Virus record (IMG/VR): IMGVR_UViG_3300008107_000723
Coordinates: 629-43,944 of that record
Origin: a virus
Length of the DNA: 43,316 nucleotides
Reading direction: 5' to 3' (one strand)
Each line of letters opens with the position of its first letter. The stretch's first letter is position 1. The notes beneath the pieces are model-generated. The model searched no databases, was not told where the DNA came from, and worked only from the letters and a program-made list of their open reading frames with translations. Of the stretch, positions 29,599 to 36,657 are shown piece by piece. The position numbers were made by a program, and so were the translations under genes.

Positions 29599-29683
29599 CT
29601 GGGATGTTGACGAGGCATTGGGCATATTCTGTGCGCTAGTGTTAGCTGCGTTGTTGGTATTGTTGTATCTTGAACTCTTGTGA
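29591..29683 (+). CDS. Tiny single-TM protein, 30 aa
   Basis: A 30-codon frame behind AAGGAGAAGCAC. It reads MDDWDVDEALGIFCALVLAA and LLVLLYLELL: an acidic N-terminus and one membrane helix (residues about 10-29). It overlaps the previous stop by 8 bp. Size and shape fit small inner-membrane effector proteins of phages. The leader would pair with the small RNA with one mismatch. Confidence 0.55.
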   Translation: MDDWDVDEALGIFCALVLAALLVLLYLELL

Positions 29684-29686
29684 GTT

Positions 29687-29725
29687 TGTCAAGAGCTTGA
29701 CAATCTAGCTGGTCTGTTTTACTGT
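29687..29725 (+). promoter_or_regulatory. Palindromic operator (copy 2) overlapping a promoter
   Basis: TGTCAAGAGCTTGACA (29687-29702), 7-bp arms around AG. Its right half is a full consensus -35 (TTGACA, 29697-29702); TACTGT at 29720-29725 lies exactly 17 bp downstream as a weak -10. A half-site TGTCTAA follows at 29723. A repressor bound here would cover the -35. It would drive 29748 and the genes beyond. Confidence 0.55.
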
Positions 29726-29747
29726 CTAATTTAAAGGAGGGAATACT

Positions 29748-29948
29748 ATGGATGGAACAGTCATATCCAAGGCATCAATGCGTCCTACGCCGTACGATAC
29801 AGGCAAGGTAAAGATTGGTAGGTTTTATGAACCACCTAAACCACCATTAGAACCCGATGAACTAGCACTACAACACGCACTATTAGGTATCGCACCACCC
29901 AAAGAAACATTTTTTCAACGTCTAATCTCTCGCTTAATAAGGGGGTAG
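29748..29948 (+). CDS. Small Pro-rich protein, 66 aa
   Basis: A 66-residue protein behind AAAGGAGGG, the first gene after the operator-promoter at 29687-29725. It starts MDGTVISKASMRPTPYDTGK, followed by VKIGRFYEPPKPPLEPDELA and ends ETFFQRLISRLIRG. The middle matches a pattern I know from small phage proteins (Y-D-T-G-K-V-x-I-G-x-x-Y-x-P-P). It ends with an amphipathic basic helix. Function unknown. Confidence 0.7.
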   Translation: MDGTVISKASMRPTPYDTGKVKIGRFYEPPKPPLEPDELALQHALLGIAPPKETFFQRLISRLIRG

Positions 29949-29950
29949 TC

Positions 29951-30550
29951 ATGAGTGATTTGCGCACAGCAATAGTAAACGCACTAAACAAAATAGAAAC
30001 GGAGAAGCAGATGCAGAACAACGAATTGAAAGACACCATCACCGAGTGGGCGAACGACGATAAACAAGAACCAGATGTACGCTCCACTACATTCAAGCCA
30101 ACCAACAACGTAACACGCGAAACGTTTAACGCAGTGCGAGACAATCCGGGTAAAACAAACGGGCAGCTAGTACGCTTAATGCAAGCTAGAGGATTCAACC
30201 CGTCATCCGTTGGCTCACTACTAACGCAGATGGTACGGCAAGGATTGATACGTCGTGATGACGAAGGGAAGTTCTCAGCGCAGGTAGCAGAGTACGCCCC
30301 ATTAAAAAGTCCAGCAGCTATAGCAAAGCAGAAGAAAATCGTACACCTTAATCGGTCCAAGCGCCCCTACGTGAAAGCAGCTAGGCAGAGCACCAAGGAA
30401 GGCATCGCAGCGTTGGGTACGCATACTACCGCGCCTGTGGCTACCCCTGTCGCTGCCTTTGACCCAGAGCAAGTGCTGTCAACACTTTCTTTCCCGCAGG
30501 TGTTGACGTTGTATAAAAAAATTAAAACTCTTTTGGGAGAAGCCGCATGA
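29951..30550 (+). CDS. Winged-helix DNA-binding protein, 199 aa
   Basis: Residues about 55-105 form a winged helix-turn-helix: TRETFNAVRDNPGKTNGQLV, RLMQARGFNPSSVGSLLTQM, VRQGLIRRDDEGKFSA. The C-terminal part is basic (QKKIVHLNRSKRPYVKAARQ) and ends in a helix (PQVLTLYKKIKTLLGEAA). It probably regulates phage or host transcription or replication. An internal ATG at 30011 in frame has its own GGAGAAGCAG leader, so a shorter 179-aa form may be made; that leader resembles the small-RNA target. Confidence 0.72.
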   Translation: MSDLRTAIVNALNKIETEKQMQNNELKDTITEWANDDKQEPDVRSTTFKPTNNVTRETFNAVRDNPGKTNGQLVRLMQARGFNPSSVGSLLTQMVRQGLIRRDDEGKFSAQVAEYAPLKSPAAIAKQKKIVHLNRSKRPYVKAARQSTKEGIAALGTHTTAPVATPVAAFDPEQVLSTLSFPQVLTLYKKIKTLLGEAA

Positions 30551-30753
30551 TTGTTGATGAAGCAAACAAACTCGCAGACTATTTGTCTGGTATGCCACGT
30601 CACCAAAAAGATTTAGACGCGGCCATTATGTTGCGCTTACTTGCGCGTGTGTATCAGGTAGCCAAAGAAATGCTGGATGCCAAGACGATAGACACCAGCA
30701 TGGCAGCGCATGATGAACTGATTGACTTAATCAAAGGGAAGCCAGACTCATGA
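30547..30753 (+). CDS. Small helical protein, 68 aa
   Basis: A 68-residue all-helical protein (DEANKLADYLSGMPRHQKDL, DAAIMLRLLARVYQVAKEML, AAHDELIDLIKGKPDS). It overlaps its neighbours by 4 bp on each side (ATGA), so it is translated as part of a coupled run. No motif of known function. Confidence 0.68.
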   Translation: MIVDEANKLADYLSGMPRHQKDLDAAIMLRLLARVYQVAKEMLDAKTIDTSMAAHDELIDLIKGKPDS

Positions 30754-30983
30754 ATTTCGTGCGCAACATAGCTAAAGAACTAAAAATGTTTCAGTACTTG
30801 ACGGATAACTACAAATTAAAAACAGACGCTGACTTAGCTGATTTTATGTTGTGTTCCAAGACAGTAGTGAGCATGACGCGACGAGGCCAACGAGCACTGA
30901 GTGCTCGATTAATTTTAACCATCTACGACAGAACCCCGCTATCTATTGAAGAGATCAGGGATATGTTAAAGGAGTATGTGTAA
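30750..30983 (+). CDS. Small HTH regulator-like protein, 77 aa
   Basis: Residues 20-55 look like a Cro/CI-type helix-turn-helix: NYKLKTDADLADFMLCSKTV, VSMTRRGQRALSARLILTIY, then DRTPLSIEEIRDMLKEY. This arrangement is common in small regulators of proteobacterial phages. It is a candidate for the protein that binds the TGTC-N8-GACA palindromes. It ends with TAATG shared with the next start. Confidence 0.72.
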   Translation: MNFVRNIAKELKMFQYLTDNYKLKTDADLADFMLCSKTVVSMTRRGQRALSARLILTIYDRTPLSIEEIRDMLKEYV

Positions 30984-31096
30984 TGGAGACGTATGCGTTT
31001 CTTACGTTTATAGGGGGCGTCCTTGTAGGTATGGGCACGGCAATACTACTAATTTGTTTAGCTATGATTATATGGAGCAAGCGTGGCAACTCCTGA
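30983..31096 (+). CDS. Tiny single-TM protein, 37 aa
   Basis: A 37-codon frame starting in the TAATG overlap and ending inside the next gene. It reads METYAFLTFIGGVLVGMGTA then ILLICLAMIIWSKRGNS: one membrane helix (residues about 5-31) and a short basic cytoplasmic tail. The GGAGTATGTGTA in front gives a workable ribosome-binding site. Its final codons carry the GGAG used by the nuclease gene. Confidence 0.6.
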   Translation: METYAFLTFIGGVLVGMGTAILLICLAMIIWSKRGNS

Positions 31097-31394
31097 AGCT
31101 AAAGTAAAATTGAAGGTTAGAAAATTACTTGATGAACTGCACGTTTATTATTTCTTTCCCCCAGCTAACGGTTACGGGCGTGCCGGTATCCCTGATGTCG
31201 TTGGCTGTGTTCATGGTTGTTTCGTAGCTATTGAATGTAAGGCAGGTCGCGGTGTACTCACTGCGCTACAAGAACGAGAGCTTGCAAAAATCAACGACGC
31301 GGGAGGATTTACTTTTGTCGCCAGAGAAACCAACATCGACGAACTAAAGGAGAAACTTGTATGTCTGATCCAAAAGAATTTGCCAAGCGTATAG
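31083..31394 (+). CDS. VRR-NUC domain nuclease, 103 aa
   Basis: A stand-alone VRR-NUC (PD-(D/E)XK superfamily) nuclease of usual length. Motifs: G35-x-P37-D38 (GRAGIPDVVG) supplies the first acid, E51-C52-K53 (FVAIECKAG) the second acid and lysine, and Q63 (LTALQERELAKI) the conserved glutamine. The start is GTG at 31083, six nt after GGAG. Phage VRR-NUC proteins cut branched DNA (Holliday-like) or act in packaging/recombination. It overlaps the genes on both sides. Confidence 0.85.
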   Translation: MATPEAKVKLKVRKLLDELHVYYFFPPANGYGRAGIPDVVGCVHGCFVAIECKAGRGVLTALQERELAKINDAGGFTFVARETNIDELKEKLVCLIQKNLPSV

Positions 31395-31633
31395 AAGAGA
31401 TGGATGAAGATGACCGCAATAACTTCCGCGACATCATTGAAAAACTTTCGCACTGCTATGTTAAAGATGCAGCGCAAGCTGTGATTTTGTACGCGCACAT
31501 TGACGCACCCATGACAGAAGCACTGACTATTAATTGCAATGACATGGAGACGTACGACATTATTCAAGGAGCGTTAGGGTACTTTGAGTTTTTAAACATG
31601 CGCGATGCACCACCAAAGGAGAACTTTAATTGA
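31361..31633 (+). CDS. Small acidic protein, 90 aa
   Basis: A 90-residue acidic helical protein (EFAKRIEEMDEDDRNNFRDI, QAVILYAHIDAPMTEALTIN, DMETYDIIQGALGYFEFLNM). It overlaps the nuclease gene by 34 bp, and its GGAG lies inside that gene. The start was kept at ATG 31361, which is 9 nt after GGAG. The pattern is shared by small phage proteins without function. Confidence 0.68.
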   Translation: MSDPKEFAKRIEEMDEDDRNNFRDIIEKLSHCYVKDAAQAVILYAHIDAPMTEALTINCNDMETYDIIQGALGYFEFLNMRDAPPKENFN

Positions 31634-31833
31634 TGATTGAGACGATAGACCATAAGAAAATCTTTGCTTGGATTAATGCAGTATGGGCAAAGTCATTAGC
31701 CGCAGTAGTTATGTTTGTACTAGGAATATGGATAGGACAAGTACAAACAGAGAGCCGCGTAATTGGTGACTGTAAATACTCAGGAGCCTTTCGCGTAGAT
31801 CATCAAGCGTTCATGTGCCAGAGGAGAATATGA
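31633..31833 (+). CDS. Small membrane-anchored protein, 66 aa
   Basis: ATG 31633 overlaps the previous stop (TGATG). The protein is MIETIDHKKIFAWINAVWAK followed by a membrane helix (residues about 20-38, LAAVVMFVLGIWIGQV) and a short periplasmic tail with two Cys (DCKYSGAFRVDHQAFMCQRR). Two Cys outside could form a disulfide. Function unknown; small phage membrane proteins of this kind are common. Confidence 0.65.
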   Translation: MIETIDHKKIFAWINAVWAKSLAAVVMFVLGIWIGQVQTESRVIGDCKYSGAFRVDHQAFMCQRRI

Positions 31834-32039
31834 TGAGAGCATTTCCAAATTTTAGAAGCGACGGTATGGAGTTACGTGATTACTTTGCGGCGAAAGCTAT
31901 GACAGGCGCGCAAATTTGGGACGCGGTTTTAAACGGCACACATCCAGTTTTTGAAGGTAGTGATGGCCCAACAAAATTAGCGGAAGTGGCGTATGCAGTA
32001 GCAGACGCAATGATGAAGGCGAGAGAGGTGAAGGGATGA
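31833..32039 (+). CDS. Small conserved phage protein, 68 aa
   Basis: ATG 31833 is set in the TGATG overlap with GGAG 6 nt upstream. It reads MRAFPNFRSDGMELRDYFAA, then TGAQIWDAVLNGTHPVF and VADAMMKAREVKG. The G-M-x-L-R-D-Y-F-A-A motif is common to small phage/prophage proteins (DUF-like) of unknown function. It is coupled to the next gene by a 4-bp overlap. Confidence 0.7.
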   Translation: MRAFPNFRSDGMELRDYFAAKAMTGAQIWDAVLNGTHPVFEGSDGPTKLAEVAYAVADAMMKAREVKG

Positions 32040-32353
32040 CTAGAGATGACATTATCCGCATGGCGCATGAGGCTGGATGGTCTGGCATTTATTCGCAGTG
32101 GGTCAGCCCTATTGAGCGTGAGCACCTGACTGTGCCTGTGACGATGGGGCAAATTGAACGTTTTGCCACCTTAGTCGCAGCAGCAGAGCGCGAGGCGTGT
32201 ATCAAACTGATAGAAGACTTTTCAAAGACTACGATGGTTCCTGTTAGAGATACATGGGTCATGGGTTTGATTGCAGGAGCTAACGCGCTACGCGCAAGGG
32301 GGCAGCATAGGGGATTAGGTTTCATCTTGAGAAGCGGGGGCAGGGATGACTGA
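32036..32353 (+). CDS. Small conserved phage protein, 105 aa
   Basis: A 105-residue protein with the recognisable phage pattern MTRDDIIRMAHEAGWSGIYS, ERFATLVAAAEREACIKLIE, LIAGANALRARGQ. The centre is helical with the A-A-A-E-R-E-A-C motif. The last 20 residues (GFILRSGGRDD) overlap the start of the next gene. Widespread, function unknown; it may be a small adaptor. Confidence 0.72.
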   Translation: MTRDDIIRMAHEAGWSGIYSQWVSPIEREHLTVPVTMGQIERFATLVAAAEREACIKLIEDFSKTTMVPVRDTWVMGLIAGANALRARGQHRGLGFILRSGGRDD

Positions 32354-32579
32354 ACCGGAGCCGCAGGAAACAATAGCTAAATGGATAAAAGCAAACACTG
32401 AACACAGGCAGTGGTACATCTGCCCCAAGTGTAGCTACCAAGCGCCGCGATTTAAAGATGAATGGGTTGGGCTGACGGATGATGAGATATACGAAGCTGT
32501 TGAAAATTCAAACAGTGTACTTGTTAAGGATATGGCTCGTGCCATCGAAGCCAAGCTAAAGGAGAAGAACGGTGGATAA
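32346..32579 (+). CDS. Small Cys-containing protein, 77 aa
   Basis: A 77-residue protein with MTEPEPQETIAKWIKANTEH, one CPKC motif (WYICPKCSYQAPRF) and then the helical module WVGLTDDEIYEAVENSNSVL, seen as W-x-G-L-T-D-E-E-I in many phage proteins. The W-x-G-L-x-D-D-E-I repeat usually marks uncharacterised phage genes. A single CxxC is not enough for a zinc site alone. Confidence 0.65.
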   Translation: MTEPEPQETIAKWIKANTEHRQWYICPKCSYQAPRFKDEWVGLTDDEIYEAVENSNSVLVKDMARAIEAKLKEKNGG

Positions 32580-32781
32580 GTTTCAACAGGCCACCACCGA
32601 TCAACTGTACTTCCGCGATCCGGACATCGATCCACCGCCACGGGGTACAAGCATGTTGTTATTGAATCCGGGTGGGGTATGTGTGATTGGTGTATGGGAT
32701 GACACGTGTATAGGTTGGTGCCCAAAGCCAAAGGTTCCTAAAGAGTTGAAAGCTAAACATGCCCAAACAAAAGAAAGCTGA
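32572..32781 (+). CDS. Small phage protein, 69 aa
   Basis: The start is GTG at 32572 behind GGAGAAGAAC. The protein MDKFQQATTDQLYFRDPDID, PPPRGTSMLLLNPGGVCVIG, VWDDTCIGWCPKPKVPKELK matches a common phage pattern (D-P-x-x-x-P-P-P-x-G-T-x-x-L-L-L...G-x-x-x-x-G-x-W...W-x-P-K-P-K-x-P). It has a small beta barrel look. Overlaps its neighbours at both ends. Confidence 0.72.
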   Translation: MDKFQQATTDQLYFRDPDIDPPPRGTSMLLLNPGGVCVIGVWDDTCIGWCPKPKVPKELKAKHAQTKES

Positions 32782-32887
32782 CTTCGATTGGGAAGCAGTC
32801 ATTAACGGCAACCGCATTGGTATAGGGAAGTGGGCGCAGGCGAAGATGAACGCGGAGATGATGAGTTACTTAAAGGAGAAGAAGTGA
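32759..32887 (+). CDS. Tiny basic protein, 42 aa
   Basis: A 42-codon frame starting in the end of the previous gene and ending with TGA that overlaps the GTG of the DNA polymerase. It reads MPKQKKADFDWEAVINGNRI and GIGKWAQAKMNAEMMSYLKE, then KK. The K-W-A-Q-A-K-M phrase looks natural, and the last codons contain the polymerase ribosome-binding site, so its translation would be coupled to the polymerase. No family known. Confidence 0.55.
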   Translation: MPKQKKADFDWEAVINGNRIGIGKWAQAKMNAEMMSYLKEKK

Positions 32888-34863
32888 GTAAGCCGTTTGA
32901 AAAAATCTTGACCATTGATTTCGAGACGCGATGGTCGAGCAAGGAGTACACGCTCTCGCGTATGACAACTGAGGAATATATCCGTGACCCACGATTCAAA
33001 GCATTTGGTGCCTGTATACATGAGTACGGCACAGACGAACCAACCCAATGGTTCAATCATGAAGACCTACCTGCGGTTCTCGCTGAGTATGATTGGTGTC
33101 GTGTTGCCGTACTTGCTCATAACGCTCAGTTTGATGTATCTATCTTGGACTGGATTTACGGTGCTCGTCCTAGCTTTATTTTTGATTCTCTCAGTATGGC
33201 CCGTGCTCTACGAGGTGTGGAAGTTGGAAATAGCCTTGCTAAACTCGCAGCAGACTTCGGATTACCAGAGAAGGGTCGAGCCGTACATTCCACGGACGGA
33301 CTGTCCGAGATTTCTAAAGAAGTCGAAGCAGAACTTGCGGCGTACTGTAAGCACGACGTCTTCCTCTGCGAAGAAATATTCACGCGTCTATCGGTAGGCT
33401 ACCCCAAGTCAGAGCTGCGCCTAATTGATATGACGTTAAGGATGTACACCGAACCCACACTGATCTTAGATCAGGAATTATTAACGCAGGCTATTGATGA
33501 AGAGAGGATTATTCGTGAGGATTTATTGGAGCGCCTTGGTGTGGATGATTCAACGCTGGCAAGTAACCCTAAGTTTGCGGATTTATTGGTGGCGATGGGT
33601 TGCCCTGCACCATACAAGACAAGTAAGACGACAGGCAAGCAAACACTGGCACTGGCTAAGAATGACGCGCTCTTCCAAGCACTACTCAACGGCTCCAACG
33701 ACGACGTTAAACTGCTTTGTGAAGCACGACTGCGAGTCAAGTCTACAACTGAGCGAACACGAGCGCAGCGTTTTCTTGACATCGCAAAGCGAGGCACACT
33801 TCCAGTACCACTCAGCTACTACGGCGCAGGCACAGGGCGGTGGACGGCCTCCAAGGGGAGTGCCATCAATATGCAGAACCTCAAACGCGCAAGTGCATCA
33901 CGCCGATCACTACTAAGAGAAGCGATCATGGCTCCCGAAGGGCACGTCGTGGTGGCTGGTGACTTGTCTCAGATCGAGCCGAGAGTGTTGGCGTGGCTGT
34001 CTGACTATGAGGACTTGTTAAATATCTTTCGCTCCGGTGAGGATGCCTACGCACAGTTCGGGTCCCAGATGTTTAACATCCCCGGCATGACTAAGAACAG
34101 CCACCCAGACCTACGACAGAGTGCCAAGTCGGCGTTGCTGGGGGCAGGCTATGGGTTGGGTTGGGCATCGTTTGCCAGCCAGTTGTTGACAGGCTTTCTG
34201 GGGGCACCTCCTGTGCGGTACGACATAGCGTTTGCTAAGAAGTTGGGTGTCACTAAAGAGTACATCGAGAAGTTTCTGGAGTGGGATGACAACGTTATTA
34301 AGCTAGAAGAAATCCCCCACACCTGCACAAAAAAGGAACTCTTGATACATGCAGCAGCATCCAAGAAGATCATCGACATCTACCGAGCCACTGCGCATCC
34401 GGTTGTTTCCTTTTGGGAAATGTGTTCTGACCTGATTGGCCGTAGTCTTTACGGTGGTGAGGAGTTCGTGTATAAATGTCTAATCTTCCGTAAGGGCGAA
34501 ATAGAATTGCCTAACGGGATGAAGCTACTTTATCCAGACTTACGCGTTGTAAAAGACGATAGAGGTAGGAGCCAGTGGGTATACGGGCCAGACGCTACCA
34601 AGCTGTATGCAGGGAAGATAACAAACAACGTGACACAAGGTGTTGCGCGTATCGTCATGACTGATGGAATGCTACGGGTAGCTAAAAAGTACCCTGTGGT
34701 AGGCACAGTGCACGATGAATTATGGGCGATAGCTTTAGATGAAGAAGCAGAAGACGCACAGAAGTGGGTGTGGGAGCAGATGGTTATGGAGCCAAAGTAT
34801 ATGCCGGGCATTCCATTGAACTCAGAAGTTGGGTATCACCGCCGTTACGGTTTGGCTAAATAA
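32884..34863 (+). CDS. DNA polymerase, family A with 3'-5' exonuclease, 659 aa
   Basis: I set the start at GTG 32884 (VSKPFEKILTIDFETRW), 5 nt after GGAG, because the exonuclease begins there; an upstream ATG would add 18 unrelated residues. Exo I is D12-x-E14, exo II is NAQFDVSILDW, and exo III is AYCKHDVFLC. Polymerase motif A is D360 (GDLSQIEPRVLAW), motif B R411 to Y423 (RQSAKSALLGAGYG), motif C H610-D611-E612 (TVHDELW). At the position equal to E. coli Phe762 it has leucine (L419). No 5'-3' exonuclease domain. It copies the phage genome with the primase-helicase at 40314-43205. Confidence 0.92.
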   Translation: MSKPFEKILTIDFETRWSSKEYTLSRMTTEEYIRDPRFKAFGACIHEYGTDEPTQWFNHEDLPAVLAEYDWCRVAVLAHNAQFDVSILDWIYGARPSFIFDSLSMARALRGVEVGNSLAKLAADFGLPEKGRAVHSTDGLSEISKEVEAELAAYCKHDVFLCEEIFTRLSVGYPKSELRLIDMTLRMYTEPTLILDQELLTQAIDEERIIREDLLERLGVDDSTLASNPKFADLLVAMGCPAPYKTSKTTGKQTLALAKNDALFQALLNGSNDDVKLLCEARLRVKSTTERTRAQRFLDIAKRGTLPVPLSYYGAGTGRWTASKGSAINMQNLKRASASRRSLLREAIMAPEGHVVVAGDLSQIEPRVLAWLSDYEDLLNIFRSGEDAYAQFGSQMFNIPGMTKNSHPDLRQSAKSALLGAGYGLGWASFASQLLTGFLGAPPVRYDIAFAKKLGVTKEYIEKFLEWDDNVIKLEEIPHTCTKKELLIHAAASKKIIDIYRATAHPVVSFWEMCSDLIGRSLYGGEEFVYKCLIFRKGEIELPNGMKLLYPDLRVVKDDRGRSQWVYGPDATKLYAGKITNNVTQGVARIVMTDGMLRVAKKYPVVGTVHDELWAIALDEEAEDAQKWVWEQMVMEPKYMPGIPLNSEVGYHRRYGLAK

Positions 34864-34876
34864 TAAGGAGAGGCAA

Positions 34877-35206
34877 ATGGAAAACATTAAAAAGAAACAA
34901 ACAGAATTCCCACGCAGTATTCGTGTGGGAAAGAAACGCTACTCAATTGACGTAGTGGAATCAATGATTCAGCGTGGCGATATGGCACGTGTGCACTACG
35001 ATAAAAACTCAATAGAGATAGGCAAGCGCAGTAACAAAACAGGACGTAAGTTTGGCAGGAAACAAATGCACGATTCGTTCTGGCATGAGCTGGTACACGC
35101 AATACTCTATGACATGGATGCCCATGCACTAAACAAGAACGAGAAGTTTGTAACTGAGTTTGCTTCCCGTCTATCAGAAGCAATTGACTCTGCGAGGTTT
35201 GAATAA
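34877..35206 (+). CDS. HExxH zincin-like protein, 109 aa
   Basis: The start ATG 34877 follows AAGGAGAGGCAA; the longer frame upstream is a shadow in the polymerase end. The helix FWHELVHAILYDM (residues 69-80) carries H70-E71-L-V-H74, the zinc-binding HExxH motif, followed by ALNKNEKFVTEFASRLSEAI where the glutamate could be a third ligand. Front half is a small beta region (FPRSIRVGKKRYSIDVVESM). This resembles small SprT-like/putative metalloprotease proteins of phages. The substrate is unknown. Leader can pair with the small RNA with one G-U. Confidence 0.75.
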   Translation: MENIKKKQTEFPRSIRVGKKRYSIDVVESMIQRGDMARVHYDKNSIEIGKRSNKTGRKFGRKQMHDSFWHELVHAILYDMDAHALNKNEKFVTEFASRLSEAIDSARFE

Positions 35207-35364
35207 TGGGAGCGGACACTCTGTACTACGTAAAAGTTCCGATCGTTAGTTATCGGTGGGAAAAGGTGTACGCACTAACAGAAGTAGACGCAAAGCTTAT
35301 GGTTCCGCAAGCCATTGAAATTCAACACTGGTCTGAGTTTGAAAAAGGGGAACAAAGTGAATAA
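35206..35364 (+). CDS. Small protein, 52 aa
   Basis: A 52-codon frame that starts in a TAATG overlap with the zincin gene and ends inside the Cas4-like gene. It reads MGADTLYYVKVPIVSYRWEK, VYALTEVDAKLMVPQAIEIQ, HWSEFEKGEQSE. It looks like a single beta-hairpin-plus-helix domain that is common in small phage genes (Y-x-V-x-V-x-x-Y-x-x...V-x-A-x-T-x-x-E-A). Its end provides the AAGGGG ribosome-binding site of the next gene. Confidence 0.6.
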   Translation: MGADTLYYVKVPIVSYRWEKVYALTEVDAKLMVPQAIEIQHWSEFEKGEQSE

Positions 35365-35902
35365 AGTTGTCTGGTCGCACAGTTCTCTGAAAGATTACGA
35401 GGGCTGTGCGCGTAGGTACTACGAAGTTAAAGTATTAAAGAATTACAAGTTCAAAGAAACACAGGCAACGATGTATGGAACTGAGCTACACAAAGCTGCG
35501 GAAGATTACAACCCGTGCGGCTGGAAAGATGAGGCTGTATGGGTAAGAGGTATCGCTGATTTATTAATTGTGGATGATGACAACCTTACTGCGTGGGTTG
35601 TTGACTACAAGACAGGTAACAACAAGTACCCAGACCGTGAGCAACTAAAGCTGATGGCCTTGATGGTGTTTGCGCACTTCCCGCACATTAGAAAAGTTAA
35701 TGCTGCGCTGTTGTTTGTGGTGAAGAATGATTTAGTTAAGTTCTCCATGACGGTGGATGAGAAAGACCCGGCATGGTGGGACTACAGAGAACGCATTGCA
35801 CGTATCGAGCAAGCGTATGACACAGGCGTGTGGAACCCAAGACCTTCTCCACTATGCCCGTGGTGTCCAGTAACTACGTGCGAATTTCAATCCAGAAAAT
35901 AG
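35357..35902 (+). CDS. Cas4/RecB-like PD-(D/E)XK exonuclease with Fe-S cysteines, 181 aa
   Basis: The start is GTG 35357 (VNKVVWSHSSLKDYEGCARR), 6 nt after AAGGGG; a longer upstream start would overlap 35206-35364. Catalytic motifs: H45 (YGTELHKAAED), D68 (RGIADLLIVD), D83-Y-K85 (WVVDYKTGNNK), then the motif QLKLMALMVF. Four cysteines fit an iron-sulphur cluster: C17 near the front and C167, C170, C175 at the end (LCPWCPVTTCEF). This is the Cas4/AddB layout. In phages such nucleases process DNA ends for recombination, and some have been linked to interference with CRISPR adaptation. No CRISPR array is in the window. Confidence 0.85.
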   Translation: MNKVVWSHSSLKDYEGCARRYYEVKVLKNYKFKETQATMYGTELHKAAEDYNPCGWKDEAVWVRGIADLLIVDDDNLTAWVVDYKTGNNKYPDREQLKLMALMVFAHFPHIRKVNAALLFVVKNDLVKFSMTVDEKDPAWWDYRERIARIEQAYDTGVWNPRPSPLCPWCPVTTCEFQSRK

Positions 35903-35911
35903 GAGAGGTGC

Positions 35912-36127
35912 ATGGACTGGAAACCTGAAGAGAGCGATTGGTTGTGCATTCACGCACCGCGTAAGGAATGGCGTAACCGTTTGCCAATAAAAATAACCGT
36001 TGTTCGCGCATTTGGGCGCAAAGCAGCGCTTGCAAAATTTATTCCGTTTCACCCTAACGATCCAGAAACAAAGCACTACAACAAACCGTACGCATTGTTG
36101 CACCACGGAACCCACTTTATAGGATAA
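35912..36127 (+). CDS. Small basic protein, 71 aa
   Basis: A 71-residue protein behind AGGAGAGGTGC. It reads MDWKPEESDWLCIHAPRKEW, RNRLPIKITVVRAFGRKAAL and AKFIPFHPNDPETKHYNKPY. It has mostly strands and a basic helix. It lies between the Cas4-like nuclease and the HNH gene, in what looks like a nuclease cluster. Not recognised. Confidence 0.65.
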   Translation: MDWKPEESDWLCIHAPRKEWRNRLPIKITVVRAFGRKAALAKFIPFHPNDPETKHYNKPYALLHHGTHFIG

Positions 36128-36132
36128 CTACT

Positions 36133-36363
36133 ATGCCACGAGACTACAAAGCTGAGTATCAGAATTTTCATGGTAAGCCAGAAGAAATTAAGAAACGAGG
36201 CGAGCGTGTAAAAGCACGACGCATGATGGAGAAGACAGGCGCAGTAACAAAAGGCGACGGTAAAGATGTAGATCACAAGACACCGCTGCGTTCAGGCGGC
36301 ACAACAACGAAGTCCAACTTACGAGTGCGTAGCGTCAAGGCCAATAGGGGTGATAACAAATGA
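36133..36363 (+). CDS. HNH endonuclease-like protein, 76 aa
   Basis: A 76-residue protein with the compact HNH core: D45-V-D47-H48 (GKDVDHKTPLRSGG) as the first half, N62 in TTTKSNLRVRSVKA, and the final basic N71-R. The front (MPRDYKAEYQNFHGKPEEIK, RGERVKARRMMEK) is a Lys/Arg-rich helix. It matches small HNH proteins common in podovirus-like phages, which have been linked to DNA cleavage during packaging or homing-type nicking. No second catalytic His is obvious beyond H48, so activity is uncertain. Confidence 0.8.
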   Translation: MPRDYKAEYQNFHGKPEEIKKRGERVKARRMMEKTGAVTKGDGKDVDHKTPLRSGGTTTKSNLRVRSVKANRGDNK

Positions 36364-36524
36364 CATTTGAACAGTGGTGGGAGTCCCTCAGTGAGTCAGA
36401 GAAAAAGTTTTTAGGTATCCACAACGCTCGCTATTGTTGGTTAGAGGGGCACAAGTGTGGATACAGTAAAGGATATAAAGATGCGAAAGACATCATAACT
36501 GGAGAAGTAGATGCAAATAATTGA
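36360..36524 (+). CDS. Small protein, 54 aa
   Basis: A 54-codon frame starting in the overlap with the HNH stop (AAATGA). It reads MTFEQWWESLSESEKKFLGI, HNARYCWLEGHKCGYSKGYK and DAKDIITGEVDANN. This F-x-x-W-W...A-x-x-W-x-x-G-x-x-x-G-x-x-x-G pattern is known from small phage helical-hairpin proteins. Its end overlaps the next start by 14 bp. Confidence 0.62.
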   Translation: MTFEQWWESLSESEKKFLGIHNARYCWLEGHKCGYSKGYKDAKDIITGEVDANN

Positions 36525-36657
36525 AAACAAAGCGTTGCTGTTTCGCACTCGCAACCCAGATAAGTATCGCGTAATTCCTAAACATAAGGTGGTGAACAGA
36601 CATGACGATGGCTCGACAGAGATTGCTGTCTATTGGGGACTCGACGACTCTCAATAA
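36511..36657 (+). pseudogene. N-terminal fragment of the SNF2-type helicase, 48 aa
   Basis: The 48-codon frame reads MQIIENKALLFRTRNPDKYR, VIPKHKVVNRHDDGSTEIAV and YWGLDDSQ before TAA. This is the usual N-terminal module of phage SNF2 helicases (K-A-L-x-x-x-x-R-N-P-x...V-I-P-K...V-x-W-G-L-D-E-x-Q). There it continues about 40 more residues to the AFxFxEPGTGKT block. Here the frame stops and the ATPase continues in another frame at 36602-37954. Likely an internal deletion that also moved the frame; family features are from memory. Confidence 0.6.

Noticed and set aside
29836-30360. 174-aa minus-strand frame opposite the winged-helix gene
   Set aside because: Cys/Phe/Ser-rich shadow; the plus-strand genes there have leaders and a recognisable domain.
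32830-32883. Longer DNA polymerase start (18 more residues)
   Set aside because: No ribosome-binding site there; the extra residues are out-of-frame sequence of the 42-aa gene, and GTG 32884 sits right after GGAG.
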